Source: Pyricularia pennisetigena
Taxonomy: Eukaryota > Ascomycota > Sordariomycetes > Magnaporthales > Pyriculariaceae
Assembly: GCF_004337985.1 (NCBI RefSeq)
Contig: NC_043744.1
Coordinates: 5,055,316-5,119,315, forward strand
DNA length: 64,000 nucleotides
Direction of reading: 5' to 3'
Positions 1 through 11,932 of the stretch are shown here, in pieces (positions within the stretch are counted from its first letter, which is position 1; every line of letters begins with the position of its first letter). The notes beneath the pieces were generated by a model. That model did no database searches, was not told the origin of the DNA, and saw only the letters and a list, made by a program, of their open reading frames with translations. Both the position numbers and the translations under genes were made by a program.

Positions 1-346
1 AAAAAAAAAAAAAAAAAAAAAAAAAAGTCACGAATGACTCTCGCTCAGCCTATAAAAAGTTTTCTTTGTTTATTTATTTACTTATTTATTCATCTACCTA
101 GTTTGTCTGTCAAGTGCTACGACCCACAGACATTAATCTACAAACTAACTCTAGACTGGAGCGGGCGCAGACAAGACCGGGCGATATCTGTCTAGTGACA
201 AAACAAACTCAGACACTGTAGAATACCATGACCACCCTTGGGGTGTAAACATACTCCAAACCCTGCAGAAACTAGAAGCCCATAACAAACCAAATTCGTC
301 AAAAAACTGTCGTCTCCCCAGCAGTGTTGAAAAAAAAAAAAAACTG
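1..346. other. Downstream flank with poly(A) tract and T-rich repeat
   Basis: This stretch holds no coding sequence I can support. It opens with 26 A residues at the window edge, followed by a degenerate TTTA/TTTAT repeat around 58–92. Because the neighbouring gene reads leftwards, this is its 3' untranslated and downstream region. The right end (317–330) is one arm of an inverted repeat whose other arm overlaps the stop codon of that gene. Confidence 0.6.
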
Positions 347-360
347 TCAACACTGCTGGG
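317..360. repeat. Perfect 14-bp inverted repeat around the stop codon
   Basis: Arms 317–330 and 347–360 are exact reverse complements, separated by 16 nt that are almost all A on the + strand. Allowing one bulge and one mismatch the pairing extends about 7 more base pairs outward. The right arm contains the TGA stop and last codons of the secreted-protein gene, so its mRNA would fold into a hairpin with a U-rich loop right at the stop codon. Confidence 0.85.
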
Positions 361-1320
361 AGCCGACCCAGACGGCGACGTGGGCGTCATGATAACGCCG
401 CCCGGAAACCCAGTCCTTGCCGTACATGTCCGGGAACGAGCAGTCCTGGACGACGATCTCGGCAGCGTTGCCGATCCACCCGAATGAGTTGACCGTGTAG
501 CGATCACTCCTCTGTAGTAGCAAGGTAAAAAAAAAAAAAAAAAAAAAAAGACATAAGAAATAATGCGCATGTCAGTCTGGCGAAAAAAAAAAAATAACAA
601 TAAGAAGGGTGATTGATACAGGCTTTGTACAAGTTCATGAGGGAAATATTGGGACGGGAAACAAAATCTCACGTAGCTACACCATCCAATACCCCCACCT
701 TCGCTGCAGCTGACACGGCCACAGGTGCCGCCGTCAATGATGGGCTCGCCGTTGATCTTCCCGAGGTACTCAATGCCTCTGCCGATCGACTCGGCCGACG
801 CCGGTCGGTAGTCGCCGTTGCACTCGTTGTGTTCAAGCCTGCTCAGCGTCTTGGTGGTCTGGTAGTGCTGCGGCTGCCGTTGCTCCCTGGCGCGCCTCGC
901 GGCCGTCTTCTCGGCCATGTCCCTCTCGAAATCTGGGTTGAGCTGCAGCATCTGCGCGTAGACGGCCTCGACGGTGCCGTTCAGCTGCACCTTTTCGCCC
1001 GGCCGGATCTCCACCTGCCACTGCGTGTCGACCAGCGTGAAGCCGGGTGGTGGGAATGTCTGGTCGTGTAAAAAAATAAAAAATAAAAAATAAAAAAAGA
1101 TGAGTTGGAAAGTGGAACATGTCAGTTGGACAAGTTTCATTTCTGATATTCCAAACCGGACTTTTTTTTTTTTTTTTTTCCTTTTTTCTGCTTCTCTTAC
1201 CATGGCATCATCAAGAGCGTGAACAGTCGACCCGGCAGTGGCGGTAGGATGCATGGCATCAGCCTCGACGGCAGCCATGGCCAGAAAAGCCAAGGCGAGA
1301 AGCTTCTTCACGAGAGCCAT
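347..1320 (-). CDS. Small secreted cysteine-containing protein, candidate effector
   Basis: Three exons are inferred: 1201–1320, 673–1059 and 347–511, all joined in phase 0, giving 223 residues. The introns (141 and 161 bp) begin GTAAGA and GTGAGA, end in CAG, and contain long A/T homopolymers. Residues 1–20 form a hydrophobic signal peptide. The C-terminal third carries the pattern CGRVSCS…WC…V(N)S…IGN…C…GSQQC, which I recognise from a large family of uncharacterised small secreted proteins of plant- and insect-associated Sordariomycetes. The middle is a basic, Arg/Gln-rich linker. The mature part has an even number of cysteines (Cys in CGRVSC, WC, QDC and terminal QQC plus one earlier), so disulfides are likely. 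No enzymatic motif is visible. Family membership is from memory of the motif; a role as effector is inference. Confidence 0.72.
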
Positions 1321-2173
1321 GACAGCGAGAATCTATGGCTTGTATTGATACGAGTACGGCGTCAAGGTGCTTGTGAGCTGTGCAAGAGGTAAACTAAACT
1401 GGCAGAGAGAAACAAAATCAAATGCTGGGTGCCAGGTATTTGTATCCATCCCCACGAAGAACATGACCAACGACCTCCAGCAGTCAAGCAAACGGAGAAG
1501 GTGGGCCGGGCCCTACGCAGTGATATTGACAACTGCACAAGGTGACGCGCCTTCTTTTCGGTCTTGTCGCTTTTCATCTGAGCCTTTCTCATGGGCCGAG
1601 AAGCCCATGGCAGTTCATTATGCTTCTCAGTGAGCGTCACGCCATGCTATAACCTAATCAATGTAGATATAGGTAGGACATGTAGGTGTTAGCATTACAA
1701 GCTGCAGAAGCCTCATCAGGCATGCCTCAGCACCTAGTGGTGATTGCAAGAAAAGTGTTCGTTGCAAGTATTTGCGGGAGGCAAACAAGTTCCAGGTATT
1801 GTACATGCCTATTGAGAAAACACATGTGGGTGATAAAACTTCCTTTTTCTTTTTTTTCCTGGCAGTTGCTGTGGAACAATTGTGTACTCCATGTCTCCCT
1901 ATGCATTTTCTTAAGCAATGCGAGCAAAGGATCGACATCGACTTAGTTTCTTCTCATGGGGGGTTTTCATTGTCCCTTCATACATAAAGCATCGTCCAGG
2001 TTATCATTATATACATCTAAGAAAGAGCCATAATAATGGACGAATAACACCATTGCGTAAATATGTATAAAAAAAGAGAGAGAGAGAGAGAGAAAGCGCA
2101 ATCTTTGAGTAATAAAAAGAGCAATGCAATACCATTCTACCCATCAACCACCCGCAAATCCAAAGACGCATCC
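1321..2173. other. Intergenic: promoter of secreted protein gene and 3' flank of UBR1
   Basis: No gene is supported here. The left part is the 5' flank of the leftward secreted-protein gene, the right part is the 3' flank of UBR1. A (GA)n microsatellite lies at 2076–2093 and a T-run at about 1843–1858. Open frames in this stretch have no recognisable composition or family. Confidence 0.6.
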
Positions 2174-5100
2174 TCAAATGGTCTCCCACCCGCCATTGTT
2201 GACATCACTCTCCAGCCTCCTCGCGATCAGGCTCGGGATGAGGTGGGACAGCCACAGGTTCCTCAACATTGTATCGTACCGCTTTTGATGCAGGAAAAGT
2301 TGCCGCCCGTGCCTGAAACCCATGTCTGCCTCGCCGTACTTGTCAATGAAAGGCGCCTGCATCCACGAGCCCACGATCCCGTGCAGCACGAAGACGGAGC
2401 ACTTGCGGATGTTGATGAAAAGCCCAACGTTGCCTTGACACCTAGTGATTTTGTAAAGCAAATTCTGTCAGCAATGTCACTTTGGAGCCAAAGGCCAAGT
2501 AAAGTCAAACGGAACTCCTGGTCGAGAATGAATAGGTGAACATACTTCATCCTGTGCTGTTGACAACCTCCGATCTTCAACTTGACACTCTTGCTTCGCC
2601 CTGGCTGGTCCTGCCGGACAGTCTGGAGGCAGCAGATGGACTGCGAGCAAAACACCTCTCCGCAGTGGAGGCACAAGGCCGGATCCGAGACCTCCCTGCC
2701 CGTCGTTGGACACTTGCACCTTGTAACCTCGTCGATCAGCGAGTCGTAATTCATCGGCAGGCCCACGAGCTCAAAGATTCCTGGGTGGCTGACCAGGGCG
2801 GTGCTGTTGTCACTGTTGATTCCGTCCCTGCCGGGCTTTCCGTCCCCGTATATGACATCATGCTGAATCCAGCCTCGCATGACCTGGAACGTTCGGTCGT
2901 CTTGCGATATCGAGGCACACATTTCGTCAAACGATGGAAGTCTCAGAGCTTCGGTGAGCCGCTCAATCTCCTCGAGCTCCGGCGAAGGAGACACGTGGTT
3001 CACCAAGTCGACGCCGAACCTGACGTAAAGCAACACCGCACATTTGCGGAGGAAAACGAGAGCATACCGTCTTACAAATTGGTAGTGCATCGCAAGACCT
3101 CCCTCGTTAAACAAGGGTTGCTCAAATCCACGATTTTCACCCAGGCTGCTGTCGGATTTGTCCAGGATGGAGACGTCAGGAATGGAGCTGGCGCCACCGC
3201 TCGTCCTAGTGCGGATCAACATGTTCTGCTCCATAACGCCCAGGCAGAAGGACGCGAAGCAGCGAAGAGGGTCGCCTTCCTGCGTGTGCTTGGCCAGCAG
3301 TTGCGGCAACCACGTCTGCGTCGGCATGTTGCGGCCCATGTGATAGACCACCTTGGTGATCTCAGCCAGGTAGCACAGCCTGACCAAGCTGGCGATCTCT
3401 GCCCCTCTCACGCGCATCATGCCAAATACGGTCTCACAGAGGAATACAAACGGGTCTAACCGAAGAAGCGGTTTGTAGTCCTGCATCGGAGAGCGCGAGT
3501 TCTCCGTCTCTGCGTTCGCGTACGACTCGATGAAGAGCTGGCAGTGTTGCCTCTCACAGTCGCGGCGGAGCTCTCTGGCAATCCGGTTGTTGCCACCGTC
3601 CTTCTGTCCACCAATGGAAATGTACGAGTCCACAGTCTCGGCGAAAACACGCAGGTGCGTCAGCACCTGCTCCGGTATCTTGCCCAGGAATGACACGCCA
3701 TACTCAGCATCCGTGCCACGCTGCTGAATTTCTGCTGCAGAGATGGAGAATCCTACTGCCCTCGCAAGGGTATCAGTGTGACTGAGCTCGCCGCCTTTGC
3801 TCTCAGAGTTGTCGGCTGGATGATGCGAGGGTATGCGGTTGATCTTGAGTGTGCTAGTGAGCCGGCGGTAAACTTCCACCAACTCCTTCATGGGGTTTCC
3901 GCTTTCAGACACCGGGTTCGGTCGTCGCGGAGTCTCAACCACGACTGTTGGACGGCCAAACGTGGCTCCATAGCGAGAAGAAGTAGACATGCGCGGGTTG
4001 GGTACCAGCGGCCCTTCGGGGTACTCCCACACATCGGTCGCCGGGTTTGCTACTCTTTCCGCCATCTGCTTGGCTAGGGTCGAGCCGGTGTACGCCTGTA
4101 AAGTTGGAATAAGATCGACCTCCGCTTGACCCAGATCCCGGCGGTAGTGCGGATTGCACATCTCATTTTCGAGGAAAGCCGTAAACTCATTCTCCGGAGC
4201 AAGGACTCCAGGATAAGATTCCTCTTTTCCTTTCCATATGATTGGGAGGAAGCAGTTGCCCAACGCCTTGCACAAGGGACAGACAAACTCCAGCCTGTCT
4301 GTGTTCTCGGGGTGCTGACGCGCAATCTGGTGACTGTGGCGGTTGACCATGGACTTGACATAAATCTCAAAGCAGGCATAGTGCATTATGTGACCACAAC
4401 CAATGGATACCGGTCCCGTTCTGCAGTTCTTTGCCGGAAAGCCCTTTCCGACTGTCTGCCTCTCGGCAACAAAGGTCTCGCCAGCAGAGTTGACCTTCTC
4501 CACCAGTTTTCTATTCTCATGGGCCACGCCAAACGGTCGAATGTGCTCAGCAGAGCGGTCCAGGTTCTTTGGCGTATTCACTGCCTCGCGAACAAAGTCC
4601 GGATCTTGAAGATCGGTCTGGCGCAAGATCCTGCTCTCGGTTATAAACCCAAATGTCCCGTACAGCTTCCGATCATCCGTGTCTTCCTGGCAAAGTATGC
4701 ACGTCCCCGACGGGTATTTCCAAAAGTTCTTTTGCTCCTCCGCCGGTGGTGGCATGACATAATCCTCATCATCATATTCAAAGTCTGTGCCGGCCTGGTT
4801 TTCCATAAAGCTCTTTTGCTGCTGCTGAAACTTGGCCATGACACGAGCTTGGCGTTCCTTTGCAGCACGCTTCTTCCTCTCGCGCTCCTCCTCCAGGTCC
4901 ACGGCATTTGCTGGTGAAGCGGTACTGACGCGGTCAATGACCAAACCAAACCGTGAATAGGCGGTTTCGAATGACCTTGGACGCTTCTGGCGCATCCTCT
5001 TCAGTATCAAAGCTACCTTCGGATGGCAGGCTTTGAACTCGGGCTTTGTTGCGAGAAGGTCCAAAAGGGCCACGATGGTTTTGGCGGATGGGGCATCGGG

Positions 5101-8100
5101 CATGAAGTTACTTCTTGCAACTCGCGTCAAGGCGATCTCGATGAAAGACTGCTCGCCCGAGGTCTCGGTCGTGTTGTCTTCTGAGATGGCAATCAGAACA
5201 AGATGCAGCACCATTTGCAAATAGGTCTCGACTCTTGTTGGCTGGACATCAGGTGTGAGCCTTGCTGCAACTAACGGATAGAGAAGAGAATAGTAGACAA
5301 TCTGAGCAAACATGCCAGTACGGGTAAAGTCGGCGAGGCCAACGAATATTCCAGATGGGATGGGCCTCAGCTTTGGCTCGTAGACGATATCTTCCACTGG
5401 ACGCCCCGTAACGGCCGCCTTCATCTTCCTGTAAGCATTCTCTGCCTCTTCCCTCTGGTTTTTGCTGTAGTGAGAAATATAAGGATCGATCTCCTCCGCG
5501 AGATCACGCTTCAGCTCGAAAGTACCCACGTCGGACATACCTTCGGGCGCCTTGTAGTTTGTGATGTCGTTGAGCACAGAGTGAAAATTCTCGTTTTCTT
5601 GGTACTTGGTCGGCATCTTGTTGCATATCTCCGAAAATGAAAGGGGCTTGAAGCAAAGGACATGTGTAATGTCGCGGCGGATGGTCAACAGATGCGCATT
5701 TGGCTCGACTTCTGTTGGCATGAGCGATGTTCGGTCACTCAACAGGACAATGAGTAGGTGGATCATGTCTTCTACGACGTCGAGATGCTGACCATCATCC
5801 TGGGCTGCTGACTTTTGCTCAAAGAAGCCTTTGACCCACTTCTCCATGCCGAAACGGTCGATGATCGAGGCCAACACCCTGCTTGGATTGCATATAATCA
5901 TGGCAGTTTGCAGGAGGAAGATATCTCGGTGGTGTGACACGTCTCGATCTTTGACGCCGCGGTAGGTCCCGGCTTGGTGGCGGAGACTCATCCCGTTCCT
6001 CACCCACATACCTGCCTTCATCTGAGAAAGCCATGCACAAACGCGAAGGGGGTAGTCAAGTAGGGCGATGAGGTAATCTTCAGAGGTCAAGTCCCTCCTG
6101 GGCCAGAGCTTACGACCCATTGAGCGAGGCTTGCCTTTGAGTTCGTGAGAGTCGAAGCTGAGAAGTGTTCGAAGCTGCGCTGCAGGCATCGACTTTCCAC
6201 ACTCGATGAGCCATGACAGAGTGTAGTGAAGCGCATGGTGGAAGCTGATGGGCTGGTCTTCTATGACGAATCTGACAACCTCATATTTCACAGGATTATC
6301 GTCAAATTCGAAATCCGTTATTGTCTTAAATCTGACCTCATCTTTGATCTCGGTTTGAGTGAACCTGGCCCTCTCCGCGCCGATCGAATTGATAATAACC
6401 GTCTTTGCAAGCAGCCGGAGCGCTCTGAAGAGGTACATCGAGTCCTTGTCCGGAAGATTGCGGAAAGACTCGGAGAACTGCTTACAGAGACTGTTGACTT
6501 CCCTCGTTATCAGAGATGCATTGATCCATGTGTCCGTCTCGTACTCCACATGATCTCCAATGGCACGCGTATTAGGACAGATGCCCTGATGCAGCTTTAC
6601 CAGATCAAGGAACTGCAAAATATATCGTTCTTCGGTGCGCAGCCGTTCCTGGACGTGCTGAGACCCAAACAGATACTTGAGATCCGTGAAGAAATGGTAC
6701 ATGCGCCTGTTCGTCACGGTCCCGGTCTCAAAAGCAAGAACGGCATTGGAATTAACATCCCATGGATGACCGACCTGCCTCATAGTGAGAAACGTATAAA
6801 GAATAGCCATCAAAGTCGTGAGGAAGTTGCCACGCTCAACAATCTCAGCCGTTATAGACGGCGTCGTAAGCATCTGCAACGAAATGTTGATGATAGAATG
6901 GTCGGGCTCACGGTCGCCAATCAGATATAGCTGTGCCAACATTGTATACAGGCCGGTGAAGCGAAGCCCAAGTACCCGCTTGAATTCAGGGATAGTGACC
7001 ACCGTCGAAATGTAAAGCGAGCGCAGGTCATTCCTGACCTTCTTCCAAAGTCGGAGGTCAAACAAAACCAGCCAGTCTAACCGAACACGCTGGAACAAGT
7101 CCTCGGCAACCGAGAGGTTGTGGCGCTGTAGGTACGCTGGTGGCACAGTCAACCAGTACTTGCCCGGTTTCGGTGGTGCTACCTCGGCATCATGCTTTGT
7201 GCCCGGTGTCTTGGGTATCTCCAGGTTGTTTTTAACGTATACTGTTGGTGCTATCAGGGGCTCGGCAGTGTCAGAATCGGATGGTGTGATATCGCGGTCC
7301 CTGTTTCTATTATTGGTCTGACGGGTAGGCTGTGGTGCTGTAGCTGGCGGCGGCGGCGGCGGCGGCGGCGGAAAGCCTGCAATGGCTGCCTCGTCTTCCT
7401 CCAGTGCTTGATCTGCTGTGCCCTGGTCGATGTTACCCTGTGGCCAGTCGGTCATGTTGTCGTCCGTAGTCTCTCGCGCATCAACCATAATGATATCATC
7501 CTCGTCGTCATCGTCAACATCACCACGGTTGCCATCGTCATCATCAACATCATCGTCCTCCATGTCTCCATTGCCCGGCGTATCAGCATCACCTTCCATA
7601 TCCTCGTCTCGGTTGTTTTGGTCATCATCATCATCGTTGTCGTCTTCGACGTCTGCATCTACCGGGAGAAAGTTTGCATTTTGCTCCATAAGCCTCGCGG
7701 CCATCCTCATCTGTACCAGCCGCTGTTGAATCTCATGCCATTGGGCATCATAGTTCTGTTGCTCCAGCTCGTGATCGTAAAGTCCATCTTCACCAACAAC
7801 AGCATGGCTTGCCTGGCTTCCTCGATGCCATGGCTTTAGCATTTCCTCGCAAATAACGCGGCGAAGTATGGCATGGTCGCTTCCCACAGTGCAACCTGCG
7901 ATGTCACCCAGCCACTCGATGATGGTACCACACATCTGCTCCCTGAACAGGTCGCGGGCGGAGCGAATTGTGACGGTAATCTTAATTTGTTCGATAATCT
8001 TAGAGATGCGGAGTAGATTGTCCAGATCAGTGTCGGTGTATATCACGCTGCGACCGATAGCATCAGTCTCGTCGGCACACTTTCTTCCTTCGCTCTTTGG

Positions 8101-8904
8101 TAAAGAACAGGCCCGTGCGACCTGATCAGTGACGTCGACGTGCGTATGCTTCTCGTCGTTCCAGAGAACGACGGCAAACTTGTCAGCAGGCTCACTATCA
8201 GCGCTGCCATATACTGATGACAACCTTGACATCCTCTCGTCCTGCAAGATGGACTCTTTGGTCTTTTCAGAACGAAGCTGTTCCGGGGAGCAGGATATGA
8301 CGTCGCAGAGGTAGTCAAAGACTCGGCCGATCGTCATGGCTATGCTCTCCTCCAGGTCCTGGGGTAGTCTGGCATCTTTGCCCTTATTTTTGTCTGGATT
8401 GCTCGATTCGAAGATTGAATGTATGGTGCAGAACATGGGAGTCTTCCATGCCTCGGGATCTCCGCAGTCGCAACAGCCGCTGTTGCCTGGTGAGATGTTG
8501 ATTCGGACCATGTGGCCAGTGTGGTCTGTAGAGTCGAAACATCGGGCGCAGAGGCAGCAGGTATCGTCGGTGCTGCATGTTCGACAAGAATATGTAGCCT
8601 CGCCGGGTTTAAAGATGTGACCGCACGCGTTTCCTCGGGCTGCTTCGGTGTATTCGGCGCCTTCAACAGCTCCCTGCGCTTCTCGAAGCTTGAGGGTACC
8701 TCCTCGTCTCAAGGGGCCCCCTCTCTCAGGGAAAAAGAGTCTCATGTACTCTTCTTTGCCGCCAGCCATAGACCAAAAGAGCGCTTCGAGGAGCTCGTGC
8801 GCAGCTTGATCGGTGTAGTTGAACTTGTGCATCGAGGGCAGCGAGCCAAGAAAATGGCAGAGCTGCCGCTCTTGAGACGACATTTCCAACTCTTCGCCTT
8901 CCAT
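2174..8904 (-). CDS. UBR1: E3 ubiquitin-protein ligase UBR1 (N-recognin)
   Basis: Two exons: 2546–8904 and 2441–2174, with a 104-bp intron (GTATGT…CACTAG) that splits a Lys codon near the C terminus; the product is 2,208 residues. N-recognins bind destabilising N-termini and ubiquitinate them with a RAD6-type E2. The UBR box lies at about residues 94–162 (CGHIF…CRTC…CCLCARCF…HTGH…CCDCGD…W). A ClpS-like type-2 N-degron domain lies at about 240–340. The RING-H2 finger spans roughly 1398–1545 (CILC…CGHIMHYACF…CPLC). The last exon restores the conserved UBR-type C-terminal cap (FLH…PF(I)DKYGEAD…RQLFLHQKRYD…NNGGWE). Between ClpS-like and helical domains is an insert of Asp/Glu runs (about 415–500) and a nine-Pro run near residue 520. 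The start ATG fits; the length fits fungal UBR1. Divergent from VPS71. Confidence 0.96.
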
Positions 8905-9526
8905 CGTTGACTGTTTTGATATGGTGATCCAGTCACCGATGAAGAGTTGTAAGAGCGGGGGTGGCCGACGTCAACAGAAGGCCTAGCTGGAAGGCGCCCA
9001 AGGTACATGTGCACTTATCGATAAGCATGACACAGTGCCAACGTCAACAGCCCACAACGACTGCAGCAGAAGGACCCTTAATCACGTCCATCTCCATCTC
9101 CATCTCGAAATTTTAGAATTTATCAAGATCAAGAAGCTTTACATGTTACGTCCACTGGAATAACTTGTAATTGCCCTGATTGAGGCTTCCGACCCAAACA
9201 ACCATCAATCTCCCGACCCTCTGCCGCTCAAGTAGGACAAGGTAGGAACCCACCCACCTATTTAGGTACAGTAGTGCAACCGAGGGAGTAGGTAGATCCC
9301 TGCCAGCATCTCCAACGTGCCCCTCAGCTGTGACGTCTAAATCTCGTCCCTTTCCTGGGGAGAGAAGCAACCTAAAATTTCCCCCAAGCATCATTTAGTT
9401 GCCTGACAACCTGCAACACGTAATTACATTCAACCATAACTATCGACAAACGAGCTTCCCGATCTCCAGTCAACATATACATACGGCAGTCAACAAAACC
9501 TATTCATATCTGGGGGGAAAAGTACA
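8905..9526. promoter_or_regulatory. Divergent promoter region UBR1 / VPS71
   Basis: This 622-bp stretch separates the start codons of two divergently transcribed housekeeping genes and must contain both 5' leaders and promoters. I see no protein-coding potential and no TATA box that I would defend. Confidence 0.6.
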
Positions 9527-10567
9527 ATGAACAATTTCGGCGTTGTCGAGGTCGCTAGCACGCGCACCACGAACGCCCCTGGATGGGCATACGTCCCAGA
9601 CACGGGCATCAACCCGGCCGTCGCCGCGCTGCAGCCCACAAACCGCAAGCGCGCAGCCCGCAACAACCGCGCCCCGGGCAAACCGAACCTCACAGACCTG
9701 TCGGCACGGCAGGAGGCTGCTCTGCGCAAGGAAGTTGAGCAGCTGGACCGGGATGCCTTCAAGGATACTTCCATCCCTGTACCGGCACGCACTGGTGGGA
9801 GTAGAGGTCGGTAGAAAGCTTAGGAGTGATCATTTGATTTCGCAAAGATGTCATGGCAAGACGTCTTGTATTTTTCACAAGCCAAGCTGACATGTTCTGA
9901 TTTATACTCGACAGCTTCCAACAAGCACACGCCCAACGTCCGAAAGATCCTTATGTCGCAAAAGACATTCGCCAACCACGTCAGTGATTACGAAGCTCTC
10001 CAAGGCTCCGCCGAGGCCACCTCGTCGGCCGCCACACCGCGTCCCTCACAACCCCACACACCGGCAGCATCAACGCCGGCGCCCACAAGCCGAACAAGCA
10101 GCTCTACAAACAAAAAGAAGAAATCAGCGCCCGTCCCGCCGCAGCCGCTACCACCACCAGCTGCTCCGGATGTTGAGGACGTCGACATGGCTGACGCCCC
10201 GCCCCTGCAAGGCGATCGGACCATTCTACCCCCTTACACAGGCAGGACGCCTGCGCCTCACCGCCTAGACGACGACCCGTTGCTGAGAAGTCACATCCCC
10301 AAGGTTCCAACGGACAATGACATCCGGCCTCTACTGCTTGCCCCGCCCATGCCCTACCCGGAACTGATGGCGCGCGCGAGCGCCGCAGAGGCTGACAACG
10401 ACGAGGAGGACGACTCGTCGTCCCGTAGAAGGTACCCGATGCGCGTGTTCTGCTCCGTATGCGGATATTGGGGCAGGGTCAGGTGCATCAAATGCAACAC
10501 ACGCGTGTGCGCCCTGGACTGCCTTGAGGTGCATCGTGAAGAATGTGTCACTAGATACGGGCTGTAA
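9527..10567 (+). CDS. VPS71: SWR1-complex subunit VPS71/SWC6, HIT-type zinc finger
   Basis: Two exons. Exon 1 starts at 9527; the acceptor is ACAG ending at 9914, preceded by a CTGAC branch point; exon 2 runs 9915–10567. The donor must leave phase 1 and is either GTAGAG at 9801 or GTCGGT at 9807, so two codons are uncertain; the product is about 308–310 residues. Vps71 (human ZNHIT1) helps SWR1 exchange H2A for H2A.Z in chromatin. Visible features: the family motif HTPNVRKIL…QKTFANH at the start of exon 2, a long Pro/Ala/Ser-rich disordered middle with a nuclear-type KKKK stretch, an acidic patch, and a C-terminal HIT zinc finger (FCSVCG…CIKC…VCALDCLEVHREEC) ending two residues before the stop, as in the family. 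The upstream 5' leader contains no competing in-frame ATG nearby. Confidence 0.9.
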
Positions 10568-11358
10568 CGAGATGTTCGGTTGCTCGAGTTTCTCGTTATG
10601 GTAAAACCATACTTCCACAAATTTCGCTTGTACTGTGCTATACTGTACTACCAATATCTTGATACCCGTAAAGCAATTCAGAATACCGATGTTCAATTCT
10701 CGTACAATCATGTCGCAATTTCTTGAGCCAGTTTAGCTATCTGTACTACCTATCATATGCGGCTCCGTTGCCTGTCATACATGATCAACGCGCGGCCCGG
10801 AACCTCGTATGTGAGTTAACGGTGAGGGTCCCATCCAGGGCACCAATAGGCTACACCAAACAACCCGAGATTCGAAGCCCAAGACGCTGCGCAACCAAGC
10901 AGGATGTATATATGAAAAAAAAAAAAAAAGATTTCATTTGTGTTATATACAAGGCTCTGTGGCCCATGTTTGTGTCAACGTATGTCCTGGTTGAAGAAGG
11001 AGAAGAAGATAAAGTTGTTAAACGTGGTTTGACAGCTTGCAAAGCGGTTCCCAATGGCGCTCCAATCCGAACGAATTCGCCCCCGGCGTTCTCCCCTTCG
11101 GTTTCCCCTGTTGCGTCGACGAACCCATGAAACTCGTACAGACGTCAACTGTTCCAAGAATTGTATGCAACAAGGGATTGAGGTAGAAAAAGAAAGAAAA
11201 AGAAAAAACGACAAAAGAAAAAGCACGCCCGCCTATGTGATGAAAGGCCGAAATGCAGATGGTATTCCCCCACGTCATAAAAATACAAGAGTCGCAAACA
11301 GCACAGTCCAAAAAAAGCCCCCAGAGATAAAGTCTGGATGGTGAAACACGTCAAAAAC
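10568..11358. other. Convergent intergenic region
   Basis: This is the shared 3' flank of VPS71 (+) and the small secreted gene (−). It contains an A13 run at about 10916–10928 and purine-rich stretches near 11181–11223. No gene is supported. Confidence 0.55.
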
Positions 11359-11932
11359 TTATTGGATGTTGAGCGTAAAGTTGACGTCTCCGGATGAGGC
11401 GCCCCCGACGCACGTGCCGCTCATGGTTCCAGTGGGGCACGCGTCGCGGGCGGCGCGGACGCACTGCTCCCAGCGGTCCTTTGAGATGTTGATGGTGGCG
11501 CCTGGCTGCGCGGCCTTGAGCTCAAACTTGGCAGAGCCCGACTCTCCTGTCGTCTCCTGCGGCGAGCCTTGGCACTTGGTGACCGTGCCGGCTATGCCTC
11601 CGCAGATGCCCAGCTCGGCGACGTTTTGGTCGTGGAAGACGATGCGACTTTGCGGAGAGAGTCAATATAATTGTGAGTATAAAGAGTTGAAGACTTCGGG
11701 TGTGGGAAAAGAATTCGAGATGTGGAACAAAGGTAGCTTACGCATTTGGGTCTATGCACTTGACATCAGTGACGGCATTGGGGTTGACCGAGTTCGAGGC
11801 GCGCATCTTGAGGACCTCAAAGTGCTCCTGCGGAACGCCGACGTTCTTGTGGCCGTGAGGCATTGGGCGAGCATTGGCGCCCATGCCTGAGATGGCAAGC
11901 AGGATGGAGGTGAAGACAATCTTGAACTGCAT
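11359..11932 (-). CDS. Small secreted protein of unknown function
   Basis: Two exons, 11742–11932 and 11359–11647, joined in phase 2 across a 94-bp intron (GTAAGC…AAAG); 159 residues. Residues 1–21 form a signal peptide (MQFKIVFTSILLAISGMGANA) with a short charged N-terminus and a hydrophobic core. The mature part contains spaced cysteines (VKCID, GICGG, TKCQG, EQCVRAARDACPTG, GTCVGG) and the ending GGASSGDVNFTLN, a pattern I recognise as recurring in uncharacterised small secreted proteins of Sordariomycetes. Six mature cysteines suggest three disulfides. No catalytic motif is seen. It stands alone between two long gene-free stretches. Secretion is well supported; biological role unknown. 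Confidence 0.78.

Noticed and set aside
613..1071. Open frame on the + strand opposite the first secreted-protein gene
   Set aside because: It is the antisense shadow of exon 2, with Leu/Arg/Val-rich composition and no family signal.
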